Notes: generated from the sequence alone by a model not told the origin. A DNA stretch of 64,000 nt from Bradyrhizobium glycinis (GCF_016031655.1 NZ_JACCHQ010000004.1:124001-188000), one strand, 5' to 3'. Positions 1 to 10,964 are shown, numbered from the stretch's first letter. Numbers and translations: made by a program.

Positions 1-501
1 CTGCGCTCGCGCTCGACCACGCGTCTCACCGACACGCCGGCGATCGACACTTCGCCGTCCTATTCGCCCGACGGCAGCCGCATCTGCTTCGAGTCCGATC
101 GCGGCGGCAGGTCGCAGATCTACGTGATGAGTGCGGGCGGCGGACAGGCGCAGCGCATCTCCTTCTCCAAGGACGACACTAACGCCAGCTATTCGACACC
201 GGTGTGGTCGCCGAAGGGCGACTACATCGCCTTCACCCGGCAGGGCGGCGGGCAGTTCGCAATCGGCGTCATGAAGCCGGACGGCTCCGGCGAGCGGCTG
301 CTCACCTCCGGCTTCCACAACGAGGGCCCGACCTTCTCGCCGAACGGCCGCGTGCTGATGTTCTTCCGCGATCCCGGCGGCAACGGCGGGCCCTCGCTGT
401 ACTCGGTCGACATCTCCGGCCGCAACGAATTGAAGGTGCCGACGCCGGGCTTTGCCTCAGACCCGGCATGGTCGCCGCTGTTGTCCTCGACGTCGGGCTG
501 A
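1..501 (+). CDS. tolB: Tol-Pal system beta-propeller protein TolB, C-terminal part (5' end outside window)
   Basis: The reading frame is open from base 1 and ends at a TGA at 499-501, giving the last 166 residues of a periplasmic beta-propeller. Repeated blade motifs are visible, such as [33 protein letters not shown] and [13 protein letters not shown], each followed by an 'IYVM' or 'LYSVDISG' strand. This is the WD40-like PD40 pattern of TolB. TolB links Pal to TolA in the trans-envelope Tol-Pal machine used in outer-membrane constriction. pal and cpoB lie downstream, but two signalling genes separate them from tolB. A strong hairpin follows the stop codon. The identification is firm; the N-terminal domain cannot be seen. 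Confidence 0.93.
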   Translation: MRSRSTTRLTDTPAIDTSPSYSPDGSRICFESDRGGRSQIYVMSAGGGQAQRISFSKDDTNASYSTPVWSPKGDYIAFTRQGGGQFAIGVMKPDGSGERLLTSGFHNEGPTFSPNGRVLMFFRDPGGNGGPSLYSVDISGRNELKVPTPGFASDPAWSPLLSSTSG

Positions 502-515
502 CGATATCGCAGCTG

Positions 516-546
516 AAACATCGCGCGTTCAGACGCGCGATGTTTT
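516..546 (+). terminator. Hairpin terminator after tolB
   Basis: A perfect 12-bp inverted repeat (516-527 with 534-545, loop 528-533) begins 15 bases after the tolB stop codon. The stem runs from an A-rich foot through CGCGCG and ends in a short T run. It probably ends tolB transcription and separates it from the signalling gene that follows. Confidence 0.75.
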
Positions 547-757
547 CGAAAAACCGCACCGATTTTTCCGCGTTCTCTACAGGTGCAACACTTCCTTCAC
601 CTTGTGCCTCGGCAAGACTTGCCTACCTGCTTGAAATATCAGCGGAAATCATTTCGCTATTGCCGAAAAACAACCTGACTTTAACGATGTTCCCTCAGAA
701 AAGCTTCACCTGGAGTGGGTAAAAGTACGCGGCAAACAGGACGCGCGTACAAACCAA

Positions 758-3088
758 ATGCAGTTCGCAAGCCAGAGCGGAGAGCCTGACCCGGCCTCGC
801 CGACCATTTCGGCGGCGCTGACCGATTCGCTGTTCGAAGCTCCCGGCACGGTGCTGACGGGCATTGTCTTCTCGGCGTTTTCGGCCTCGCTGACGGCGCT
901 CAAGACCGGACAGATGCTGCTTTGGGGCTTTGTTCCGCTTCTCATTCTTGCCGGAGCTATCCGCGCCTACGATCTCAGCCGGTACCAGGCCCAAAAATCG
1001 GTTCTGAGCGCAGAACAAGCGGCGCGTTGGCAGACGCGTTACCAAATCGGCGCGCTCATTCAGGCTGCCGTGATTGGTCTCTGGTGTTCCACGACGCTGT
1101 TGAGCAATGAGGACGCCATCGCTCACATGATTGCGCTCTCGGTCACCACCGGAATCGTGGCGGGAGGGGCCGGGAGAGCTTATGGACGACAATCGATATT
1201 TCGTCTGCAAGCCACTCTGATCTTCGGACCGGCCGTGATCGCGCTGGCGCTGCACCGCACGCCCTATTACGTCGCGATGTCCGTCGTGTGCGCCGCGTTC
1301 CTCCTTTCGGTCATGCGTCTGTCGGGCAATCTGCACAAGATATTCTTGCGCGCTGTGGTGGCGCGCGAACGCGAGGCCGCACTCGCCGGCCAGTTCGACA
1401 CGGCGCTCAACAACATGCCGCACGGGCTCTGCATGTTTCGCATCGACGGCCAGCTCGCGGTGATGAACCACCGCTTCGCCGCCATGATGAACCTGCCGGA
1501 CAATCTCGCCCAGAGCAGCACGACTGCGCGCGACATCGTCGCCTCATGCGTCGAAGGGGGGGCGATTTCGGCCGCGAGCGGCGCGGCGATCATTGCCGAT
1601 ATCGAAAACGCGCATGCGAAAGAGATCGTCACCGCCGACCCCGATCCACAAAGGAACCGTTCGCTGTCATGGACCGTCCAGCCGATGGCTGACGGCGGTG
1701 CGGTGGTGCTGCTCGAGGACATTACGGAGCGGCGCACGGCGGAGGCCAGGATCAGCCATCTGGCCCGCTTCGACGATCTCACGGCGCTACCGAACCGCGT
1801 CAGCTTCCGCGACGAGATCGAGCGACTGCTGGCGAGCGCGCATCATGCCGAGCGGCTCTCCGCACTGCTGTTCGTCGATCTGGACCAGTTCAAGCAGGTC
1901 AACGACACGCTCGGCCATCCCTGCGGCGACCAGCTCCTGTGTGCGGTGGCCAACCGCCTGCGCGAGATGCTGCGGCCCGAAGATTTCGTCGCCCGTTTCG
2001 GCGGCGACGAGTTCGTCGTATTCCAGCAGAACCTCGCTTCGCCGGAGGATGCGGCGGCGCTCGCCCGCCGCATCGTCGAGCGGCTGAGCGAGCGCTATCG
2101 CATCGACAATCACCTGGTCGAGATCGGCGCCAGCGTCGGCATTGCGCTGACGTCGCCGGATGGCACCAGCGCCGACACGCTGCTCAAGAACGCCGACATG
2201 GCGCTGTACCGTGCCAAGGCCGATGGTCGCGGCACCTTCTGCTTCTTCCGCGACGAGATGGCGGCGACCGTCGAGGCCCGCCGAATCCTCGAGCTCGACC
2301 TGCGCAAGGCGCTCGCCAACGAGGAGTTCGAGCTGTTCTATCAGCCGCTGGTCAATCTGAAGTCCGGCAAGATCACCACCTGCGAGGCGTTGCTGCGCTG
2401 GAATCATCCGGTGCGGGGGACGGTGTCGCCGATCGACATCATCCCGGTCGCCGAGGACATGGGCCTGATCGTCGATCTCGGCCGCTGGATCCTGCGCCGC
2501 GCCTGCGTGGAATGCATGAAGTGGCCGGAAGGCGTCAGCGTCGCCGTCAACTTCTCGCCGCAGCAATTCCACCAGCGCGACGTCCTGAGTGAAATCCGCT
2601 ATGCCCTCGAAGTGTCGGGCCTGCCGGCGCATCGGCTCGAGATCGAGATCACCGAGTCCTCGCTGTTGCGTAACACCCAGCTGACGCACGACATCCTGTC
2701 GCAATTGCACGCGCTTGGCGTGCGCATCTCGCTGGACGATTTCGGCACCGGCTATTCCAGCCTCAGCTATTTGCACAACTTCCCCATGCAGAAGGTGAAG
2801 ATCGACCGCTCTTTCCTGGAAGGCATCGACTCGGACCGTCCGCTGACGCTGCTGCGGGGCGTGGCGCGGCTATCCGCCGACCTCGGTATGTCGGTGGTGG
2901 TGGAAGGAATCGAATCCAACGAGCAACTCGAGCTCATCAACGCCGACGGGACGGTAACCGAAGCGCAGGGATACCTGTTCAGCCGGCCTGTCCCTGCCGT
3001 ACGCATTCGTCAACTGCTCAATGCCTCTTACGGCGTTCGCGGCAGCAACGATCAGTCCCTCGCAGCTTCGGCGCGATCGATCGCCTGA
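758..3088 (+). CDS. Membrane-bound PAS-GGDEF-EAL cyclic-di-GMP protein
   Basis: A 776-residue protein. The first ~190 residues contain about five hydrophobic helices, then a short PAS-like segment (about 205-325), a GGDEF domain and an EAL domain. The GGDEF motif is intact near residue 415 and an RPED sequence sits exactly five residues before it, matching an inhibitory I-site. The EAL side keeps CEALLRWNHP (Glu near 543), NFSPQQF, an ITES motif, DDFGTGYSS, KIDRSF and EGIE. Both diguanylate cyclase and phosphodiesterase activity are therefore possible; which dominates cannot be told from sequence. It lies between tolB and a FeeM-like acyl synthase and has its own upstream region. The start at 758 fits the membrane segment, but no strong ribosome binding site is seen. 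Confidence 0.9.
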   Translation: MQFASQSGEPDPASPTISAALTDSLFEAPGTVLTGIVFSAFSASLTALKTGQMLLWGFVPLLILAGAIRAYDLSRYQAQKSVLSAEQAARWQTRYQIGALIQAAVIGLWCSTTLLSNEDAIAHMIALSVTTGIVAGGAGRAYGRQSIFRLQATLIFGPAVIALALHRTPYYVAMSVVCAAFLLSVMRLSGNLHKIFLRAVVAREREAALAGQFDTALNNMPHGLCMFRIDGQLAVMNHRFAAMMNLPDNLAQSSTTARDIVASCVEGGAISAASGAAIIADIENAHAKEIVTADPDPQRNRSLSWTVQPMADGGAVVLLEDITERRTAEARISHLARFDDLTALPNRVSFRDEIERLLASAHHAERLSALLFVDLDQFKQVNDTLGHPCGDQLLCAVANRLREMLRPEDFVARFGGDEFVVFQQNLASPEDAAALARRIVERLSERYRIDNHLVEIGASVGIALTSPDGTSADTLLKNADMALYRAKADGRGTFCFFRDEMAATVEARRILELDLRKALANEEFELFYQPLVNLKSGKITTCEALLRWNHPVRGTVSPIDIIPVAEDMGLIVDLGRWILRRACVECMKWPEGVSVAVNFSPQQFHQRDVLSEIRYALEVSGLPAHRLEIEITESSLLRNTQLTHDILSQLHALGVRISLDDFGTGYSSLSYLHNFPMQKVKIDRSFLEGIDSDRPLTLLRGVARLSADLGMSVVVEGIESNEQLELINADGTVTEAQGYLFSRPVPAVRIRQLLNASYGVRGSNDQSLAASARSIA

Positions 3089-3239
3089 CCTCCCTTCCGA
3101 CTTCACAAAGGTTCTTCTTCTCGGTGTTTTTACGGGGCGCAAAAGGTTAACCCTAACGTTTCTAACGCTTTGCAATTTCTTTAAGGAACTATTAACTTGT
3201 ACTCACTCGTAGAAGTTGCTTGCAGCGTAGGGGTTATCG

Positions 3240-3971
3240 ATGAAGTCCGGGGCCGAACCGCAAACGGCGCTTGTTCCACGCGGAGCCGCGCTGTTTGAGC
3301 GTGTCGATTATCGGCTCATCGAAACGGAAGAGGACAAGGATCGCCTCCATCGGATGCGTTACCAAGCCTATTTGCACGCCGGGCTGATTCCGCCGTCGGA
3401 ATCCAAGCAGGTGACCGACCGTTTCGACGACGCGCCCAACGTCTGGAATTTCGGAGTCTACGTCGACAACGAACTCTGCAGTGCCGTCCGCATCCACGTT
3501 CTGACATTCGAATGGCGGATGTCCTACACGACCGAGGTGTTCGGTGACGTGCTGCATCCCCGCCTGGACCGGGGCGAGGTATTCATCGACCCCTGTCGAT
3601 TCGTCGCTGATCCGGAAATGCAGCAGCGGTTCCCCGAACTGCCTTATCTGACCGTGCGGCTTCCTTTCGTCGCCTGCGAGCACTTCAATGCCGATGTCGG
3701 ACTCTCGATGGTGCGCACCGATCATCAGGCGTTCTACCGCCGCGTGTTCCTGTCCGAGACTCTCACCGAGCCGCGTTCATTTCCGGGCTGGCCGACCAAG
3801 AAAGCCGTCCTGATGGCCTCGGATTATCCTAGAGTCCGGGAAAAGATCCTCACGCGTTTCCCCATCATGCGATCGAGTGCGTTCGAGCGGCGGATGCTGT
3901 TCGAACGTAGCACCCCCCGGATTGCCCCATCGCGGCCGGTTCTCGTTGCCGGCGCGGCTGCGCAGGCCTGA
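3240..3971 (+). CDS. FeeM-like N-acyl amino acid synthase (GNAT/LuxI-related fold)
   Basis: A 243-residue soluble protein resembling the FeeM family, which joins an acyl chain from acyl-ACP to an amino acid and shares its fold with LuxI autoinducer synthases. The core pattern is visible: an early RMRYQAY segment, then DRFDDAPNVWNFGVY, ELCSAVRIHVL, and a charged GEVFIDPCRFV segment before a long helical C-terminal half. Known FeeM proteins make long-chain N-acyl tyrosines; the product here is unknown. There is no adjacent LuxR gene, and the nearest partner is the GGDEF/EAL gene 151 bases upstream. The ATG at 3240 follows an AGGGG sequence. Alternatives are an acyl-homoserine-lactone-like synthase or another GNAT acyltransferase. 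Confidence 0.75.
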   Translation: MKSGAEPQTALVPRGAALFERVDYRLIETEEDKDRLHRMRYQAYLHAGLIPPSESKQVTDRFDDAPNVWNFGVYVDNELCSAVRIHVLTFEWRMSYTTEVFGDVLHPRLDRGEVFIDPCRFVADPEMQQRFPELPYLTVRLPFVACEHFNADVGLSMVRTDHQAFYRRVFLSETLTEPRSFPGWPTKKAVLMASDYPRVREKILTRFPIMRSSAFERRMLFERSTPRIAPSRPVLVAGAAAQA

Positions 3972-4139
3972 ACCCTGCAGTCCGCAAGCGGCTTCAGCCG
4001 CCCGGCCGCCGGGGTCGATCCTGGCGGGACGGTGTTTTGATCATGACCGGCTTGCCTTCACCCTCGCGCCACATTTACAACCCATTAACCATGAGGTTTG
4101 CTTTTCGCTGGTTGGGGGCATTTGACCGGCTGAGGCAAG

Positions 4140-4161
4140 GTTCCGTCAAGGTTGACGGAAC
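4140..4161. promoter_or_regulatory. 10-bp perfect palindrome upstream of pal
   Basis: GTTCCGTCAA and its reverse complement are separated by two G bases, 65 bases before the pal start. The spacing and symmetry look like an operator rather than a terminator: no T run follows, and the site lies in the pal leader. A TTAACCAT half-site also occurs at 4085-4092. No regulator can be named. Confidence 0.4.
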
Positions 4162-4226
4162 GTTCGCTTAACCAACCCCCTGTAGACCGGACAGCAGTGG
4201 ACTAACGTGAGCGTGGAGGCTCCGGA

Positions 4227-4715
4227 ATGAAACATCCTATGCGTATCCTCCAGGGATTGAAGCTGGCCGCGGTGCTCGCCGTCGCGCTGTCGATGGGCGC
4301 CTGCGCCAACAAGAATGCCACGACGGATGCGATGGCCAATGCGGCGACGCCGGGCAGCCAGCAGGACTTCGTCGTTAACGTCGGCGACCGCGTGTTCTTC
4401 GAAAGCGACCAGACCGATCTGACCCCGCAGGCGATCGTGACCCTGGAGAAGCAGGCGCAATGGCTGCAGACCTATCCGCGCTATTCCTTCACCATCGAAG
4501 GCCATGCCGACGAGCGTGGCACCCGCGAATACAACATCGCGCTCGGCGCCCGCCGTGCTCAGTCGGTGCGTTCGTTCCTCGCCTCGCGCGGCATCGATCC
4601 TAACCGCATGCGCACGATCTCCTACGGCAAGGAGCGGCCGGTCGCCGTCTGTAACGACATCTCCTGCTGGTCGCAGAACCGCCGCGCGGTCACCGTCTTG
4701 AACGCAAGCTCCTGA
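4227..4715 (+). CDS. pal: Peptidoglycan-associated lipoprotein Pal
   Basis: A 162-residue outer-membrane lipoprotein. A signal peptide ends in the lipobox LSMGAC, so Cys26 should be lipidated. A short linker is followed by an OmpA-like peptidoglycan-binding domain with VFFESDQTDLTPQA, the strongly conserved IEGHADERGTREYN and LGARRAQSV, and SYGKERPV near the C terminus. Pal anchors the outer membrane to peptidoglycan and is the outer-membrane end of the Tol-Pal system. Length and domain content are standard. It is followed by its own terminator and by cpoB. The ATG at 4227 follows a GTGGAGG ribosome binding site. Confidence 0.96.
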   Translation: MKHPMRILQGLKLAAVLAVALSMGACANKNATTDAMANAATPGSQQDFVVNVGDRVFFESDQTDLTPQAIVTLEKQAQWLQTYPRYSFTIEGHADERGTREYNIALGARRAQSVRSFLASRGIDPNRMRTISYGKERPVAVCNDISCWSQNRRAVTVLNASS

Positions 4716-4770
4716 CGATCAGGTCCTCGGCGGTCAGTCAGGTGCCGTTCAGCTTTGCAATTGGATGATG

Positions 4771-4800
4771 CCGGCGCCCTCTCGGGCGCCGGTTTCGTTT
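4771..4800 (+). terminator. Rho-independent terminator after pal
   Basis: A 9-bp GC-rich stem (4771-4779 with 4784-4792), a TCTC loop and a T-rich tail follow about 55 bases after pal. It separates pal from cpoB, so cpoB probably has its own promoter or depends on read-through. Confidence 0.8.
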
Positions 4801-4918
4801 CAGCATTCTGTGACTGAAAACCCCTTGGTATCAGTCACATTTTTGGCGTACTCCACTTCAATGTGTGGCGCGTCGAGGGTTCCGTCGCAGGCCATTTCGC
4901 TTTCGTCATCAGGGCAAG

Positions 4919-5998
4919 ATGTCATCCAGATTTAAGGTCTTTACCGGCACCGTGGCCACCGCCGCGCTGCTCTCCTTGTGCTCGCCCGCACTCCCGCAAT
5001 CGGCCTACGGGCAGTCGGAAGACGCCGACCCGGAGATGCGGATCGAGCGGCTGGAGAACCGGCTGCGCCAGCTCACCGGCCAGAACGAGGAGCTGCAATA
5101 TCGCAATCGCCAGCTCGAGGAGCGCCTGCGGGCGCTCGAGGGCGGCGCGCAAGGCGCACCCGGCCAGGCACCCAACGTCGCGGCGATGCCGCCCGCGCAG
5201 ATCGCACCGAGCCAGATTGCACCGGGTCAGGTCGCGCCCGGCTATCGCCAGCCGTCGCAACAGCAGGCCGCGCAGCCTGCTTACGAGCAGCCGCAGATCG
5301 CCGCGCCCGCGCCGATCATTCAGGAGCAGCCGGCGCCCGGCGCACCCGGCACGCGCCGCCGCGGCGATGCCTTCGACCCCAACCAGAACCCGAATGCGCC
5401 CGGTGCGCCACGTGCGCTCGGCGGCGGGCAGCAGCCGATGCCGGCGGTCACGCCTGGCGGCGGCCGCAACGCGGGCGAGCCGCTCGATCTCGCCAACACC
5501 ACCCCCCGCTACCAGCAGGGTGTGCCGCCGGCCGCGCAGCCCGGCTATCCGCCGGCACAATCGGGCTATCCCGCGCCGGCCGGTGGTGCTGCTTTGGCCA
5601 CCCTGCCGCCGTCCGCGACGCCGCGCGACGAGTTCGACCTCGGCATCGGCTACATGCAGCGCAAGGACTACGCGCTCGCCGAGCAGACCATGAAGAACTT
5701 CACGCAGAAATTCCCGAGCGACCCGCTGGTCGGCGACGCGCAATACTGGCTCGGCGAGAGCTATTTCCAGCGCCAGCAATATCGCGATTCCGCCGAAGCC
5801 TTCCTCGCCGTCACCACCAAATACGAGAAATCGGCCAAGGCGCCGGATGCGCTGCTGCGGCTCGGCCAGTCGCTCGCCGCGCTGAAGGAGAAGGAGGCCG
5901 CCTGCGCCGCCTTCGGCGAGATCGGCCGCAAATATCCCCGCGCCTCGGCGAGCGTCAAAGCCACCGTCGATCGCGAGCAGAAGCGGGTGAAGTGCTGA
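4919..5998 (+). CDS. cpoB: Cell division coordinator CpoB (tol-pal system protein YbgF)
   Basis: A 359-residue periplasmic protein. A signal peptide (MSSRFKVFTGTVATAALLSL) is followed by a coiled-coil (about residues 35-75) with heptads such as RIERLENRLRQL and RNRQLEERLRAL, then a long Pro/Ala/Gln-rich linker (about 80-235), and a C-terminal TPR domain beginning DEFDLGIGYMQRKDYALAEQ. This is the CpoB layout; CpoB coordinates PBP1B and Tol activity during constriction. The start at 4919 was chosen over an upstream in-frame codon because it begins the signal peptide directly. The linker of about 150 residues is longer than in E. coli. Confidence 0.9.
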   Translation: MSSRFKVFTGTVATAALLSLCSPALPQSAYGQSEDADPEMRIERLENRLRQLTGQNEELQYRNRQLEERLRALEGGAQGAPGQAPNVAAMPPAQIAPSQIAPGQVAPGYRQPSQQQAAQPAYEQPQIAAPAPIIQEQPAPGAPGTRRRGDAFDPNQNPNAPGAPRALGGGQQPMPAVTPGGGRNAGEPLDLANTTPRYQQGVPPAAQPGYPPAQSGYPAPAGGAALATLPPSATPRDEFDLGIGYMQRKDYALAEQTMKNFTQKFPSDPLVGDAQYWLGESYFQRQQYRDSAEAFLAVTTKYEKSAKAPDALLRLGQSLAALKEKEAACAAFGEIGRKYPRASASVKATVDREQKRVKC

Positions 5999-6062
5999 TC
6001 CGCTGACAAAGCGGATGGCGTTGCGCTAAACATTCGGTCCATCCGCGGATGATTGCAGCGTC

Positions 6063-7139
6063 ATGTCAGACGACGACAATTCACCGATCTCGGCGCGCGA
6101 GGCGAGGCGGCTGTTCGCGGGCCTGAGAGATGCGCCGGCCCTGGTGCTCGCGGTCTCCGGCGGGCCCGACTCGGTTGCGCTGATGTGGCTTGCGGCGCGT
6201 TGGCGGCGCAGCCTTGCGCGCGGTCCGCTTCTCACCGTCGTCACGATCGATCACGGCCTGCGCCCGGAAGCCGCCAGCGAGGCGCGCGAGGTCAAGCGGC
6301 TCGCCGCCGCGCTCGGATTGCCGCACCGGACCCTGCGCTGGCGCGGCGCAAGGCCGAAGACGGGGTTGCCTGCCGCCGCGCGCGAGGCCCGCTATCGCCT
6401 GCTCGCACAGGCCGCGCGTGCCGCCGGCGCGAGCCACGTGCTGACGGCCCACACCCGCGACGATCAGGCCGAGACCCTGTTGATGCGCCTGTTCCGCGGC
6501 AGCGGACTTGCCGGGCTCTCGGCCATGGCTCCGTTCACCGAGCGCGACGGAATCGTGCTGGCGCGTCCGTTGCTCGATGTCGCGAAATCGCAGCTGATCG
6601 CGACATTGCGGCGGGCGAGGATCGGCTTTGCCGAGGACCCCACCAACCGGGACACCGCCTTCACACGGCCGCGGCTGCGCGCGCTGCTGCCGCTCCTCGC
6701 GGCCGAGGGCGGCGACGCCAGAAATCTGGCGCGGCTCGCGGCAAGGCTGGCGCGGGCCAATGCGGCGGTCGAGGTGCTCGCCGACGGCGCCGAGCGCTTC
6801 CTCCGCTTGCGGGATCGCGGCGATGCGCCGCAGGCGGGCGTCCGGAGCTTCGAGGCCTCGGCCTTTGCAGCCCTGCCGGAGGAGGTGCGGCTGCGGCTCT
6901 TGCTGCGGGCCATCAACGCGCTCGGCCATGAAGGTCCGGCGGAACTCGGCAAGGTCGAAACCCTGATGTCCGTGCTTGATCGGGCGATCACCGGCCCCCG
7001 TGCCGCCGCAAATGGCCGGCCGGTCCTGAAGCTGACCCTCGCGGGAGCCTTGATCAGCCTTGCCGGCGGGCGTATCCAGATCGCGGCGGCGCCGGCCCGG
7101 CGGCGCAAGGGCAATGAGCGCGAAGAGAGCGGATCATGA
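6063..7139 (+). CDS. tilS: tRNA(Ile)-lysidine synthetase TilS
   Basis: A 358-residue N-type ATP pyrophosphatase. The PP-loop SGGPDS lies at residues 32-37, followed by VVTIDHGLRPEA and, further on, TAHTRDDQAETLLMRLFRGS with the conserved D-Q-E core, and an IEFAEDPTN-like segment (IGFAEDPTN). TilS makes lysidine at the wobble base of tRNA-Ile(CAU), changing its decoding from AUG to AUA, and is essential in bacteria that have it. It precedes ftsH, a common alphaproteobacterial order. The protein lacks a long C-terminal extension, as is usual for the shorter forms. Confidence 0.93.
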   Translation: MSDDDNSPISAREARRLFAGLRDAPALVLAVSGGPDSVALMWLAARWRRSLARGPLLTVVTIDHGLRPEAASEAREVKRLAAALGLPHRTLRWRGARPKTGLPAAAREARYRLLAQAARAAGASHVLTAHTRDDQAETLLMRLFRGSGLAGLSAMAPFTERDGIVLARPLLDVAKSQLIATLRRARIGFAEDPTNRDTAFTRPRLRALLPLLAAEGGDARNLARLAARLARANAAVEVLADGAERFLRLRDRGDAPQAGVRSFEASAFAALPEEVRLRLLLRAINALGHEGPAELGKVETLMSVLDRAITGPRAAANGRPVLKLTLAGALISLAGGRIQIAAAPARRRKGNEREESGS

Positions 7140-7232
7140 CACCGGTCAATTCGCGTCCACGCCGTCAGGCCACTTTAACCAGGCAGTAAAAACCCGGGTT
7201 CGGACGCCATGATTTCAGCGGGAATCGCGCTA

Positions 7233-7255
7233 AGATGGGATAAATAGTCCCATCT
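7233..7255. promoter_or_regulatory. Perfect inverted repeat in the ftsH upstream region
   Basis: AGATGGGA (7233-7240) and TCCCATCT (7248-7255) are separated by TAAATAG, about 140 bases before ftsH. The AT-rich loop and lack of a T tail argue against a simple terminator for tilS. An operator or a leader hairpin is possible, since ftsH is often stress-regulated, but no heat-shock promoter could be assigned. Confidence 0.3.
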
Positions 7256-7394
7256 CGTTCCCTTGGCAGCGACCGGGGCGGCACCTAAATTGTATGCGTC
7301 TAACGAAGAGGATTCCTTGGGATTTCCTCGCATTGACGGAATGTAACGACCCAAGGATCAGGGCCGCGATCCGCGCGACCACGAAGGAAGATCG

Positions 7395-9317
<1,923 letters not shown>

Positions 9318-9340
9318 TTCCAGGCGGCAACGGAGAATCG

Positions 9341-9369
9341 AAAAACGCGGCGGAAACGCCGCGTTTTTT
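9341..9369 (+). terminator. Rho-independent terminator after ftsH
   Basis: A 12-bp stem (9341-9352 with 9357-9368), a GAAA tetraloop and a T6 run lie 24 bases after the ftsH stop codon. This is a textbook intrinsic terminator; its A-rich foot would also allow it to work on the other strand. Confidence 0.9.
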
Positions 9370-9496
9370 GTTGGCTGGCCCCGGGGCGCGCCAGCGCGCG
9401 CGGCCTGAAGCGGGCGGCAGAAGCGCACCGCGCTCCAGGGCAAATGCGCGAAACACTCAAGAAGAACTTAACGCTTGCGGCCTATTTTGGCCCGCC

Positions 9497-10942
9497 ATGA
9501 CTGATCAAGTCGCCCATAGCGCGGTTCAACCTTTTTCGGCACGCGCAGTGCTCCCCTGGGCCGTGGGGCTCAGCCTCTATGCCGTGTTGCTGGCGATCGG
9601 CCCGCGATTGCTCGGCGATCCCGACAGCTATTCCCACATCGAGCTCGGACGCTGGATCATCGCGCATGGCACCCTGCCGACGAGCGACCTGTTTTCCTTT
9701 TCGAAGCACGGCGCGCCCTGGATCACCTTCGAATGGCTGTCCGAAGTCATCTATGCCGTCGCCTACGCGCTGGCCGGCTGGCCGGGCGTCGTCGCCGTCG
9801 CCGCCGCGGCGATCGCGCTCGCCTTCGGCCTGCTCACGTTCTTCCTGCTGCGGGAGCTTTCGCCGCCGTTGACGTTGCTGATGGTCATCGCGGCCGTCGT
9901 CCTGCTGGCGCCGCACATGCTGGCGCGGCCACATGTCCTCGTGCTGCCGCTGATGGTGACCTGGGCGGCCGCGTTGGTGCGCTGCATGGATCGCAGCTCG
10001 CCTCCGCCATATTGGGCCCTGCCGCTGCTGGTGCTGTGGGCCAATCTGCACGGCAGCGGCATACTGGCGCTTGGGCTGATTGGCCCGGCGGTGCTCGAGG
10101 CGCTGCTGCGTGAGAAGCGAAGCGAATGGCTGCACGTGCTGCTGCGATGGCTGCCATTCACGGCGCTGGCGGTGGTCGCGTCCTGCCTGACGCCGCACGG
10201 GCCGGAACCATTGTTGATGCCGTTGACGACATTGGCCGCAGGTCCCGCACTCGCCTGGATCTCGGAGTGGCGGCCGCAGGATTTCAGCCATATTGGCAGC
10301 TTCGAGTTGCTGCTGCTGGCTGGCATCTTTGCGCTCTCGCGCGGCGTGACGCTGCCGGTCGTGCGGGTCCTGGTGGTGATCGGCCTGCTGCATTTCGCGC
10401 TAGCGCAAATGCGCAATGCGGATCTGCTGGGCATGCTGGCGCCGCTTTACCTGGCGGCCCCGCTGGGGCGTAGGTTCGGCGGACCGACCGAGATCGATGC
10501 GACCGGCTCGTCGCGCGGCCTCAATCTGGCCGCGCTCGGTGTCTTGGTCGCGATAAGCGGGGCGGCCCTGGCGCGTGACATACGGCCGGCTCCGGCCATC
10601 ACCCCGCAGGCTGCCATCGCTCAGGCCAACCTGGCCGGGACGGGGCGCGTGCTCAACGATTACGCCTTCGGCGGCTATTTGATCTTTGCCGGCATTCCCA
10701 CCTTCATCGACGGCCGCTCCGAACTGTACGGCGGCCCGTTCATCGACCGCTACAATCGCGCCCTGGCGCTGATCGACCTCGGAGATTTCCTCCGATTGCT
10801 CGACGAATACAACATCAACGCGACACTGCTCGCACCGCAGACGCCTGCGATAGCGATGCTCGACCGACTGCCGCAGTGGCAGCGCGTCTACGGCGACGAT
10901 GTGGCGGTCGTGCACAAGCGGCGAGATACGCCGCGACAATAG
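9497..10942 (+). CDS. Polytopic membrane protein, GT-C-like glycosyltransferase candidate (paralogue of 12237-13727)
   Basis: A 481-residue protein with about ten hydrophobic helices. An early loop reads GDPDSYSHIELGRWII, then GAPWITFEWLSEV, and later LARPHVLVLPLM and LWANLHGSGILALGLIGP; the C-terminal soluble part contains YAFGGYLIF and FIDGRSELYG. An acidic first loop in a many-helix protein is typical of GT-C enzymes that use polyprenyl-phosphate sugars. The same motifs occur in the protein at 12237-13727, so the two are paralogues. The ATG at 9497 was chosen over an upstream in-frame codon because it precedes the first helix. No substrate can be named, and a non-enzymatic role is possible. 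Confidence 0.65.
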   Translation: MTDQVAHSAVQPFSARAVLPWAVGLSLYAVLLAIGPRLLGDPDSYSHIELGRWIIAHGTLPTSDLFSFSKHGAPWITFEWLSEVIYAVAYALAGWPGVVAVAAAAIALAFGLLTFFLLRELSPPLTLLMVIAAVVLLAPHMLARPHVLVLPLMVTWAAALVRCMDRSSPPPYWALPLLVLWANLHGSGILALGLIGPAVLEALLREKRSEWLHVLLRWLPFTALAVVASCLTPHGPEPLLMPLTTLAAGPALAWISEWRPQDFSHIGSFELLLLAGIFALSRGVTLPVVRVLVVIGLLHFALAQMRNADLLGMLAPLYLAAPLGRRFGGPTEIDATGSSRGLNLAALGVLVAISGAALARDIRPAPAITPQAAIAQANLAGTGRVLNDYAFGGYLIFAGIPTFIDGRSELYGGPFIDRYNRALALIDLGDFLRLLDEYNINATLLAPQTPAIAMLDRLPQWQRVYGDDVAVVHKRRDTPRQ

Positions 10943-10964
10943 GTCAGGCGCGCTCGTGGCCGGG

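Noticed and set aside
4085..4092. TTAACCAT upstream of pal as a CtrA site
   Set aside because: Only a half-site is present; the second half at the correct 7-base spacing is not TTAA. Similar half-sites occur in several gaps of this window, so it was not listed separately.
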